Assembly (NCBI GenBank): GCA_964615445.1
Contig: CAZTOK010000002.1
Location: 1-64,000, forward strand
Source of the DNA: JALRBM01 sp964615445
GTDB taxonomy: Bacteria; Patescibacteriota; Saccharimonadia; Saccharimonadales; Saccharimonadaceae
DNA length: 64,000 nucleotides
Reading direction: 5' to 3'
Every line of letters begins with the position of its first letter. The first letter of the stretch is position 1. The position numbers and the translations under genes are program-made. The notes under the pieces were generated by a model. It was not told where the DNA came from and ran no database searches. It saw nothing but the letters and a program-made list of their open reading frames with translations. Of the stretch, positions 37,846 through 45,189 are shown piece after piece.

Positions 37846-38949
37846 TTACCGTAAGGCAACATAGTATTCTATCATGTCGCTAATTTTGGCTTTACACTTT
37901 TCCATAGCCGACAATCGTACCCATTCGTTAGGTTGATGCATCGCAGTTTTGTTGCCGGGCCCGTAAATCATCATAGGAATGCCATGCTCGTGAAAAGCAA
38001 ACTGATCCGTTGCGCCAATAAACGCCTTAATCGGCAGAGCAGTTTGTTGTGCAGCTCTATAAATAGCAGCATTTTCGTCGCATTTAGTTGGAGAGGGCTC
38101 CCATGATTGAACGATTTCAAAATCGTACTCCTCAGCAAAGCCCTTACGTACGGCGTCCAGCTCATCCTTGAACTGAGGAGTAATACGTAAGTTAAACACT
38201 CCCTCTGCTATTTCAGGAACAACGTTAGCAGCAGCCCCTGCACCGATAACTGTGGGATTAATAGTAGGAACATCGAGCATATCATCCTTATACAACAAAC
38301 CCCACTGTTCTCGTATTCTAGGTAGATCCACCACAAAGTGTCCTAGCTTCTCAATTGCCGTCTTTTCAGAATAAATCTCTGATGCATGACCACCAGGCCC
38401 GCGTGCTCTTATATGCCACAATGTATCACCACGATGACCTACGCCAATAGAGTCGCCGTCAGTAGGTTCTAGAATAAGCCCTCCGACGGTTTCATAACGT
38501 TTTTTTAAGTCGTCAGCTAAATTTTCTAGTAGCAGAAGGCTTCCCGAACCATCCGTTTCTTCATCAGCAGAGAACATAAACCATAAATCACAGTCCGGCG
38601 GATTATAACAAGCCTCTCTTACTAAATCAAGCATTACAGCAAGGCCTGATTTCATGTCACTAACACCCAGTCCTGTCAGCTTATCATCATCAAAAGGATA
38701 TGATTGCAGTTTGAAAGGGTTAGTTGTCCATTCTTTAGTTGGAGGTACAGTGTCAAGATGACCATTTAAAATAAAAGCTCTGCTACGATCTTTGCCTTTT
38801 ATCCATGTCGCTATGTTGTTTTCGTAGCGAAGTACGTTCAACCTACCACCATTTAAGTAAGCTTCGATATAGCCAGCGAGCCACTTTTCTTTACCGCTTG
38901 GAGAGGGAATACTAACTATATCGTGAAGAATATTGTATGCTTCTATCAC
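37846..38949 (-). CDS. M20-family metallopeptidase, succinyl-diaminopimelate desuccinylase-like, 367 aa
   Basis: A two-zinc M20 hydrolase. Metal ligands appear in NGHLDTVPP (His), GVSDMKSG (bridging Asp), the catalytic SADEETDGSG (Glu-Glu) and, at the end, the His in TAMHQPNEW; ILEPTDGD supplies another acid. The dimerisation domain (about residues 175-290) is present. The sequence is close to the DapE-type subgroup that releases succinate from N-succinyl-diaminopimelate in lysine/DAP synthesis, but a general peptide or amide hydrolase cannot be excluded. Its GTG start overlaps the pyrH stop (GTGA), so the two are translationally coupled. Confidence 0.85.
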   Translation of the reverse strand: MIEAYNILHDIVSIPSPSGKEKWLAGYIEAYLNGGRLNVLRYENNIATWIKGKDRSRAFILNGHLDTVPPTKEWTTNPFKLQSYPFDDDKLTGLGVSDMKSGLAVMLDLVREACYNPPDCDLWFMFSADEETDGSGSLLLLENLADDLKKRYETVGGLILEPTDGDSIGVGHRGDTLWHIRARGPGGHASEIYSEKTAIEKLGHFVVDLPRIREQWGLLYKDDMLDVPTINPTVIGAGAAANVVPEIAEGVFNLRITPQFKDELDAVRKGFAEEYDFEIVQSWEPSPTKCDENAAIYRAAQQTALPIKAFIGATDQFAFHEHGIPMMIYGPGNKTAMHQPNEWVRLSAMEKCKAKISDMIEYYVALR

Positions 38950-39644
38950 CCGATCGTCGTTCCAATTGGCACACCGCTCACCACCTTTGCAACATTACCT
39001 TCTTTTAATAGTTCAAACACGATCACCGGCGTACCGTGCTCGGCTGCAAGGCCTAGTGCGGCTTTGTCCATCACTCTGATAGCGGGATGTTCAAGCGCTT
39101 CTTGGTACGAGAGAGTATCAAACCTTTTCGCTTCCGGCACTCTCATAGGATCAGCATCGTATACGCCATCAACCTTTGTTGCCTTCAAAATCGCATCACA
39201 ATCAAGCTCCAGTGCCAAGTTGACAGCTGCCGTATCAGTTGTCAGATATGGCCGACCAATACCTCCCGCAATCACTACGACACGTTTTTTATTGAGGTGG
39301 CTCAGCGCCCGACGATGCGTAAATTGATCGGCTACTTGGTCGCTTTTTATATTAGTAAGCGCTCTCGCTTCGAGGCCATTTGCGTTAAATACATCAGTAA
39401 GGGCGAGTGCATTCATCATAGTCGCGAGCATACCAATGTTATCGGCTGTCACCCGGCCAACACCGTTTCCTGCTAATTGTGCGCCTCTTATAAAATTGCC
39501 ACCACCAATCATGATGACAATTTCCGCATTCTTTACTTTTTGTATTTCGCGCGCTATCCATGTCGCCCTAGCTACATCGAAGCCACTTTCAAACTCGCCC
39601 TGCAATTGCTCACCCGAGAGCTTTAAAAGGATTCGTCTGTACAT
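38946..39644 (-). CDS. pyrH: UMP kinase, 232 aa
   Basis: This amino-acid-kinase-fold enzyme phosphorylates UMP to UDP. N-terminal LKLSGEQLQG, the MIGGGNFIRGAQL loop, the DNIGMLATMMNALAL helix and VDGVYDADP are all diagnostic. Length is normal. TATACT ends seven bases before the ATG (leaderless). It is cotranscribed with the M20 peptidase gene. Confidence 0.96.
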   Translation of the reverse strand: MYRRILLKLSGEQLQGEFESGFDVARATWIAREIQKVKNAEIVIMIGGGNFIRGAQLAGNGVGRVTADNIGMLATMMNALALTDVFNANGLEARALTNIKSDQVADQFTHRRALSHLNKKRVVVIAGGIGRPYLTTDTAAVNLALELDCDAILKATKVDGVYDADPMRVPEAKRFDTLSYQEALEHPAIRVMDKAALGLAAEHGTPVIVFELLKEGNVAKVVSGVPIGTTIG

Positions 39645-39678
39645 ACCCTTTAGTATACTCTGTTACAATAAATAGTAC

Positions 39679-40155
39679 ATGGCCAAGAAACAAAAGAAAA
39701 AAGTCGATTCTAAAGCCGTCCTTAACCGAAGGGCTCGCTTCGATTACGAACTCGGCGACGAAATAGTTGCCGGTATTTCGCTGACCGGCCCAGAAGTGCG
39801 CGCTGCTCGTGACGGTCACGTACAGTTAAAAGGATCGTTCGTAGCTATACGAAATGACGAACTATGGCTAAATAATGCTAGTTTTAGTTTACGACTCAAT
39901 CAAAAAGGCCAAGCGAATGCGCGCACAGTCGATACGGCGCCACGTAAACTACTTGCTAGCCGTAAACAAATCGATACACTTACTACACGTCGTAAAGATG
40001 GCATGACCATCGTGCCAACTAAGCTACTGACGACTGGTAAATTTATAAAAGTAGTCATTGCGCTTGGAAAAGGAAAGAAGCGATACGATAAACGCGAAAC
40101 GTTAAAACGTCGTGACCAAGAACGAGAGAGCAATCGAGCCATTCGAAGAGCATAA
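39679..40155 (+). CDS. smpB: SsrA-binding protein, 158 aa
   Basis: SmpB delivers tmRNA to stalled ribosomes. The OB-fold starts NRRARFDYELGDEIVAGISLTGPEV, where GxxLxGxEV is diagnostic, followed by KLLASRKQI and the C-terminal basic tail KKRYDKRETLKRRDQERE that enters the mRNA channel. Length is normal. TACAAT ends nine bases before the ATG (leaderless). The tmRNA gene itself was not found in this window. Confidence 0.96.
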   Translation: MAKKQKKKVDSKAVLNRRARFDYELGDEIVAGISLTGPEVRAARDGHVQLKGSFVAIRNDELWLNNASFSLRLNQKGQANARTVDTAPRKLLASRKQIDTLTTRRKDGMTIVPTKLLTTGKFIKVVIALGKGKKRYDKRETLKRRDQERESNRAIRRA

Positions 40156-40159
40156 AACT

Positions 40160-40186
40160 CCCCGCTGCTAAAACTGAGCAGCGGGG
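40160..40186. terminator. Hairpin between smpB and the 40207 gene
   Basis: CCCCGCTGCT pairs exactly with AGCAGCGGGG around a seven-base loop. It serves convergent genes; no T run on the plus strand, and AGTTTT on the minus strand. Confidence 0.78.
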
Positions 40187-40206
40187 TGCCTTATTACAAA
40201 GGATAT

Positions 40207-40530
40207 CTACAGCTCGTCCTGCTTTACGTTAAACGACATCTGTACACGGCCATCGGCAGTAGGCCACATGCGAAGCGCACTTCCGCGTGCAACAGGAAGC
40301 GTGCATTCCCAGCTGCCATCAGGATTAAAGTGCAGCTCTACCACAAGTCCTGGGAAGAAGTAGTGGCTGAACTCACACAGTTTATGATCCGCCGTTTCAC
40401 CGGTCCCATTAATGTAGAAGCCCTGTCGAAGAGAGGTACTGCCGTCCATCTGATCCAGAGAATAACGCAAACCCTCCAAAATACGCGTCCACTCATCGTA
40501 CCCGGGCTGAGTCATAACGAATGTTGACAC
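40207..40530 (-). CDS. Hypothetical protein, 107 aa, GTG start
   Basis: I do not recognise it. GTG at 40530 follows AAAGGAG with a five-base gap. The product is probably alpha/beta and soluble, with LVVELHFNPDGSWECTLPV suggesting a beta sheet. A TATAAT lies upstream on the minus strand. Leader ACAAAGGA, which includes the ribosome site, is exactly complementary to TCCTTTGT four bases after the stop. It is a single-gene unit closed by the shared hairpin. Confidence 0.6.
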   Translation of the reverse strand: MSTFVMTQPGYDEWTRILEGLRYSLDQMDGSTSLRQGFYINGTGETADHKLCEFSHYFFPGLVVELHFNPDGSWECTLPVARGSALRMWPTADGRVQMSFNVKQDEL

Positions 40531-40650
40531 TTCGACTCCTTTGTCGTCGGCTAATGTATTATTATACCACTTCTACTTCTTAAGCTTGCAAGCCAAGCAC
40601 AATATATGTTATTAATACTACGTCGTCTACAAACACAAATAGGGAGTAGG

Positions 40651-41220
40651 ATGTCTGAGGATATAGTAGACCTTATTAGCAGTGGTGCTATTTCACTCAG
40701 TGATGTATTCAGACATCAGGCAATTGCATGGCTTCATCCTGACGCATCGTCACTTCCTCATCAATACGAAATCGACCCACACTACGAAGAACAGGTTAGG
40801 TACGCACGGCAAAGGCTCGAACAGCTCTATGCGTTGACTAATGATCAATGGGCAGCTATGGCATATCAGAATTACCTTGATCATCAGGAGCTCGCAAGCC
40901 AGCTTCAAAGGGATTGGGCTCCACGACTTCAACGATTAGAAGCCGCGCTCACGCAAGTAAAAGCACTACAAGTAGACAGCATACTTGACCGATTGAAGCT
41001 GCGCATCATTGAGCTTCTTGAACGTGGTGTTGCTGATCACCAGCTCTCCACACTTCAGAGTAGCGAAACCACGTTTGACGTTGCCGCATTCAAGTCACAT
41101 ACGCTTCGTCATGCACAGGAAATATTATCTCGGCGACAACTTGAGTATGACCTCCACATTAGAAATGTTGCGCAAAAAAATGCTATATTGGATGCACTGC
41201 AACGATTGCCGTTTGACTGA
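40651..41220 (+). CDS. Coiled-coil protein, 189 aa
   Basis: I do not recognise it. GGGAGTAGG precedes the ATG at 40651; the frame upstream to 40606 overlaps the promoter. The sequence is almost wholly helical, with long heptad-like stretches (YARQRLEQLYALTNDQ, LQRLEAALTQVKALQ, HAQEILSRRQLEYDL), so it probably forms a coiled coil. No signal peptide. It is a single-gene unit followed by a hairpin. Confidence 0.6.
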   Translation: MSEDIVDLISSGAISLSDVFRHQAIAWLHPDASSLPHQYEIDPHYEEQVRYARQRLEQLYALTNDQWAAMAYQNYLDHQELASQLQRDWAPRLQRLEAALTQVKALQVDSILDRLKLRIIELLERGVADHQLSTLQSSETTFDVAAFKSHTLRHAQEILSRRQLEYDLHIRNVAQKNAILDALQRLPFD

Positions 41221-41231
41221 CGATAAGGAGG

Positions 41232-41262
41232 ATTGGGCGAATGAAGTTTTCGTTCGCCCAAT
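41232..41262. terminator. Hairpin after the 40651 gene
   Basis: ATTGGGCGAA pairs exactly with TTCGCCCAAT around an 11-base loop, 11 bases after the stop. No T run follows. Confidence 0.72.
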
Positions 41263-41297
41263 TCCATAACCCCCCTGAGTGCGCTATACTAAAAACG

Positions 41298-42089
41298 ATG
41301 AGAATTTATTCATGGAATGTCAACGGCATTCGCGCCGTTGAAAAGAAGGGGATGCTGGCTGAATTTTTAGAGAAAGAAAGGCCAGATATTGTCTGTTTTC
41401 AAGAAATTAAAGCTCACGAAACCCAACTTGACGTTGAATACCCGGAATACAAGAAGTTTTGGTATTCAGCCAATCGCAAAGGATACGCCGGCACCGCTAT
41501 TTGGACAAAAATTCAGCCTCTACGCGTTTCAAATGGACTACCCGAAGAGCTAGTAAAAAAATACCAGCTCGATAGCGACAAATACGGTGACCCGTCTGAC
41601 GAGGGCCGAGTCATGCTGGCTGAATTTGAAAAGTTTTATCTTGTAACAGTATATACACCAAACAGTAAAGGTGATCTTACTCGTCTTACACTTCGGCATA
41701 AACAATGGGACCCGGCATTTTTAGAGTTTGTCCAGGAACTTGAAAAGCAAAAACCAGTATTCTTTTGTGGCGATCTAAACGTTGCTCATACCGAACTTGA
41801 CCTTGCGAATCCAAAGCCAAATATTGGCAAACACGGCTTCACCTATGAAGAGCGCGAGGGATTTGATAATTTTCTTAAAGCTGGCTACGCAGACACTTTC
41901 CGTCTATTCGAAAAAGAAGGTGGCCACTATAGTTGGTGGACCCATTGGGCAAATGCCAGGGCTCGTAACGTCGGATGGCGCATTGACTACTTCCTTGCTA
42001 GCAAGAAGGGCGTAGACATGGTAAAAAAGGCCGAGATCCACACCGATATTATGGGTTCTGACCATTGCCCAGTGAGCATTGAAGTATGA
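41298..42089 (+). CDS. xthA: Exodeoxyribonuclease III, 263 aa
   Basis: An AP endonuclease/3'-5' exonuclease of base-excision repair. The N-terminus MRIYSWNVNGIRAVEKKG has the catalytic Asn; the FQEIKAHE motif has the metal-binding Glu. GDLNVAHTELDL carries the catalytic Asp-Asn pair, and SDHCPVSIEV ends in the catalytic His. TATACT ends seven bases before the ATG (leaderless); the longer frame from 41241 is rejected. It overlaps the next gene by ATGA and heads a house-cleaning cluster of coupled genes. Confidence 0.95.
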   Translation: MRIYSWNVNGIRAVEKKGMLAEFLEKERPDIVCFQEIKAHETQLDVEYPEYKKFWYSANRKGYAGTAIWTKIQPLRVSNGLPEELVKKYQLDSDKYGDPSDEGRVMLAEFEKFYLVTVYTPNSKGDLTRLTLRHKQWDPAFLEFVQELEKQKPVFFCGDLNVAHTELDLANPKPNIGKHGFTYEEREGFDNFLKAGYADTFRLFEKEGGHYSWWTHWANARARNVGWRIDYFLASKKGVDMVKKAEIHTDIMGSDHCPVSIEV

Positions 42090-42814
42090 CCCTTTCAGCG
42101 GGCATCCTTACCCGGCTTGAACGTGCTGAAAAACAAGCCCTGTCGTATCTGCCGAGCAAAGAGGTTGCAGAAAGTATTAAAAACAAATCGCTCGTTATGC
42201 TTGTCGCGCCAGCTGTAACTGGTAAAAGTCACCTCATTAAGGAGATGGCAAAGCAGGATAGTGACTTTCATACCATGCCTATTTTTACCACCAGAGACTC
42301 GCGACCTGATGATGACCCACGTTATTTTCACATAATTCCTCATACAGAAGAGGGACTCGGCAGGCTACTTGATAGCATCGAAGCAAAGCAGGTAGTACAA
42401 TACGCAGTTCACCCTACTACTAAGCACATCTACGGTACTGTGGCAAGTGATTATCCTGGGCGCTTCAATCTCCTAGCCACGCTTTCACATACAGTAGCAC
42501 CTCTTCAAAAACTTCCATTTGCAAGTACACATGTCATAGGACTCGTTACTGAACCACACACTTGGAAACAATGGTTCATTGCACGCTATCCAGACGTTAG
42601 TAGTGAACGAACAAAACGACTTAACGAGGCTATTTTTTCGCTTGAGTGGCTTATCGATCACGATACCGAGGTACATTGGGCAATTAATCGTCAAGACAAA
42701 GCATCTACCGTAGCCACGTCCATTATTAATGAGGTAAAATATAATCAATCAAACGGGAAGTCGGGAAGCAAGATGGCAAAGGGTATGCTTGCCATAGCCC
42801 AAGCGCTTTTATAG
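42086..42814 (+). CDS. Guanylate-kinase-like P-loop protein, 242 aa
   Basis: The P-loop APAVTGKSHLIKEM and the following TTRDSRPDDDPRYF match the lay-out of guanylate kinase, where TTRxxRxxE binds GMP. Some expected residues differ: the P-loop lacks the usual GPSGxGK form, and Asp replaces Glu after the Arg pair. It may be a divergent (d)NMP kinase or a non-catalytic relative. It is coupled to xthA (ATGA) and lies before a NUDIX-MazG fusion, so a nucleotide-metabolism role fits. Confidence 0.6.
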   Translation: MTLSAGILTRLERAEKQALSYLPSKEVAESIKNKSLVMLVAPAVTGKSHLIKEMAKQDSDFHTMPIFTTRDSRPDDDPRYFHIIPHTEEGLGRLLDSIEAKQVVQYAVHPTTKHIYGTVASDYPGRFNLLATLSHTVAPLQKLPFASTHVIGLVTEPHTWKQWFIARYPDVSSERTKRLNEAIFSLEWLIDHDTEVHWAINRQDKASTVATSIINEVKYNQSNGKSGSKMAKGMLAIAQALL

Positions 42815-42826
42815 CGGGAGAACAAA

Positions 42827-43696
42827 ATGACTGAAAAATTCTGCACACTACTGTTTTTGCGAAAAGATGACCAAATTTTACTGGCCATGAAAAAACGTGG
42901 TTTTGGTGCCAATCGCTACAACGGCGTGGGCGGTAAAATTGAGCCGGATGAAACAATCGAACAAGCGCTTATACGTGAATGTCAGGAAGAGATTAATGTT
43001 ACTCCAATACATTTTTGGCAGGTTGCCGAACACGATTTTATTCAAGAGGAAAGTGAAAAACCATGGCGCATGTATGTGCATGTTTTCTTTTGTGATGAAT
43101 GGAAAGGTGAACCGGTTGAAACCGAAGAAATGGCACCCGAATGGGTAAATATTACCAACATTCCGTACGATACTATGTGGAGCGACGACCACCTTTGGCT
43201 GCCGCAGGTACTTGAAGGGCATAAAGTAGTAGGGAACTTTACGTTTGATGAACACGATAACCTACTTACTCATCAAGTCGACATCGTGAAGCAACTCCCA
43301 CACGAAGCTGATACTCATCAGCAGTCCCCGATGACATTTCAACAAATGGCCGACACGATTTATGACTTTATGGAAGCGCGCGATTGGCATCATCAGTCAC
43401 CGCGCAATCTTGCCGTCTCGCTCAGTCTAGAGGCAAACGAACTGCTTGAACATTATCAGTGGAGCGAACAGCCGAGTAGTACGACTGATGAACGTGCCGC
43501 CGAGCTTGCCGATATTCTTATTTATGCCTTTCACTATGCTGCCATGGAGGGTATCGACATTCCCGCTGCTATCGAGAAAAAACTTGCAAAACAAGGCGAA
43601 AAATACCCAGCAAAAAGCTTTAAAGGCAAGTCAGAAACCGAACGACGGGCTTCGTGGCTTGACGCCAAGCTTTCTTATAACAAAAAAGGCCTTTAG
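42827..43696 (+). CDS. NUDIX-MazG fusion, nucleotide-pool sanitising protein, 289 aa
   Basis: Two NTP-pyrophosphohydrolases are joined. The N-terminal domain (about 1-155) holds a full Nudix box: G-x5-E-x7-RE-x2-EE in GGKIEPDETIEQAL followed by RECQEE. It resembles MTH1/MutT enzymes that hydrolyse oxidised purine dNTPs. The C-terminal domain (about 170-285) is MazG/dCTPase-like, with SLEANELLEHYQW and ELADILIYAFHYA providing the Glu/Asp metal ligands. I infer joint removal of damaged or excess dNTPs. GGGAG precedes the ATG. The gene lies between the kinase-like gene and a HAD phosphatase, starting 12 bases after the former. Confidence 0.88.
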   Translation: MTEKFCTLLFLRKDDQILLAMKKRGFGANRYNGVGGKIEPDETIEQALIRECQEEINVTPIHFWQVAEHDFIQEESEKPWRMYVHVFFCDEWKGEPVETEEMAPEWVNITNIPYDTMWSDDHLWLPQVLEGHKVVGNFTFDEHDNLLTHQVDIVKQLPHEADTHQQSPMTFQQMADTIYDFMEARDWHHQSPRNLAVSLSLEANELLEHYQWSEQPSSTTDERAAELADILIYAFHYAAMEGIDIPAAIEKKLAKQGEKYPAKSFKGKSETERRASWLDAKLSYNKKGL

Positions 43697-43697
43697 T

Positions 43698-44432
43698 ATG
43701 AAAAAGTTTGCTGTTTTCGACATTGACGGAACGCTTTTTCGCTGGCAACTCTTTAGCGAGGTAGTATTCGAGCTTATGCAAGATGGCTACATCCCAAAAG
43801 AAGTAAAGACAGAAGTTGAGGCTAAAATGACCGAATGGCGCAACCGCAAAACTGCCCATTCATTTCATGATTACGAAACGACCATTGTAAAAGCGTTTAT
43901 TCCGTATATCACTAAGGTACCCGTTGCCGCTATCGAAGCAGCAGCAGATAAAATTCTGGCACGCGTAGGCAATCAAGTGTACATGTATACACGAAATCTA
44001 ATTGCCCAGCTGAAAGAACAAGGGTATACCTTAATAGCAATTTCTGGCTCACAAGATGAAATCGTACAGCGATTCGCTAAACTTTGGCAGTTTGACATTG
44101 CACTTGGCCAAATGAACGACCAGAAAGAGGGAAAATACATTGGCACCATCCCTGGTGGAAAGTTACTTGTTCTAAGAAAAGGTGAGATTTTGAAAGAAAT
44201 CGTCAAGAAACATAATCTTTCCTGGAAAGAAAGTGTTGGCGTAGGTGATACACTCAGTGATGCCACAATGCTCGAAGCAGTAGAGCAGCCAATCGCTTTT
44301 AATCCAAATGAGCAACTATTTACTGTCGCTCAAAAACACGGTTGGCCAGTGGTAATTGAACGCAAAAACATGATTTACGAAATGGAGATGCAAAATGGAG
44401 CATACATATTGGCAAAAGCAGCTACCATCTAA
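43698..44432 (+). CDS. HAD-IB family phosphatase, 244 aa
   Basis: A haloacid-dehalogenase fold hydrolase of the SerB-like IB subfamily. Motif I is FDIDGTLFR with the nucleophile Asp, motif II is AISGSQ, and motif III/IV is KESVGVGDTLSDATML. The cap domain is helical. The likely substrate is a phosphorylated small molecule or nucleotide. The start at 43698 directly follows the NUDIX-MazG stop; the longer frame from 43446 overlaps that gene. Its last 38 bases overlap the next gene. Confidence 0.88.
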   Translation: MKKFAVFDIDGTLFRWQLFSEVVFELMQDGYIPKEVKTEVEAKMTEWRNRKTAHSFHDYETTIVKAFIPYITKVPVAAIEAAADKILARVGNQVYMYTRNLIAQLKEQGYTLIAISGSQDEIVQRFAKLWQFDIALGQMNDQKEGKYIGTIPGGKLLVLRKGEILKEIVKKHNLSWKESVGVGDTLSDATMLEAVEQPIAFNPNEQLFTVAQKHGWPVVIERKNMIYEMEMQNGAYILAKAATI

Positions 44433-45189
44433 GCCGCTCCACCCCGATATTGAGTGGAACAAACCCGAGCAACGCTCACAGGCTGGCCGACTGGGCATAA
44501 TTGGCGGCAATAAGCTTGGGTTTGCTGGTGTAGCTGAAAGCTATAGTACAGCCTTACAAATCGGAGTAGGGGAAGTGCGAGTACTCCTCCCTGACGTGCT
44601 TAAAAAAACCATTCCCACCACTATTACCGACACTGTTTTTACCGCTACAAACCCTTCTGGGAGCCTCGCGCGGGACGCATTAATTGATATGCAAACACTT
44701 GGAAATTGGGCAGGTGAAATCCTTCTTATTGGAGACGCGGGACGTAATAGCGAAACGGCTATTGTATATGAAGATTTTCTGCACGATTATAGCGGACCAC
44801 TTACTATAACTCGTGATGCCGTCGATCTTATTAAAAACAGTACCGGTGCAATCGTAGAGCGGCCAAATACACTCCTAGTTGTATCATTCGCCCAACTGCA
44901 AAAAATATTTCAAAACGTATATTATCCAAAGATACTCACATTCAGTATGCAGCTTACCAATCTCGTTGAAGCACTACATAAATTCACTATTTCATATCCA
45001 GTAAGTATTGTTGTCCTTCATAAAGACCATCTCGTAATAGCCAACGAAGGTAATATCATCACTACAACTTGGGAAAATCCCATGGCTATATGGCGAGGAA
45101 ATACTGCAACTAAAGCGGCCAGCTATTGGCTATGGAATCCTGGTGCACTTCTGCAAGCAGTTGCCACTGGTGTGATAAGTACCGCTTAG
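44395..45189 (+). CDS. NAD(P)HX dehydratase-like (ribokinase-fold) protein, 264 aa
   Basis: The N-terminal RLGIIGGNKLGFAGVAESYSTAL and GVGEVRVLLPD match the start of the ADP/ATP-dependent NAD(P)H-hydrate dehydratase fold, which repairs damaged NAD(P)H. The later GDxGxGxxx anion-hole motif of that family is not clearly present: ILLIGDAGRNSETA may be the partial equivalent. So it may be a divergent or inactive member. GGAG lies seven bases before the ATG, within the HAD gene. It ends the house-cleaning cluster and converges on the RCC1 gene with a four-base overlap. Confidence 0.6.
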   Translation: MEHTYWQKQLPSKPLHPDIEWNKPEQRSQAGRLGIIGGNKLGFAGVAESYSTALQIGVGEVRVLLPDVLKKTIPTTITDTVFTATNPSGSLARDALIDMQTLGNWAGEILLIGDAGRNSETAIVYEDFLHDYSGPLTITRDAVDLIKNSTGAIVERPNTLLVVSFAQLQKIFQNVYYPKILTFSMQLTNLVEALHKFTISYPVSIVVLHKDHLVIANEGNIITTTWENPMAIWRGNTATKAASYWLWNPGALLQAVATGVISTA

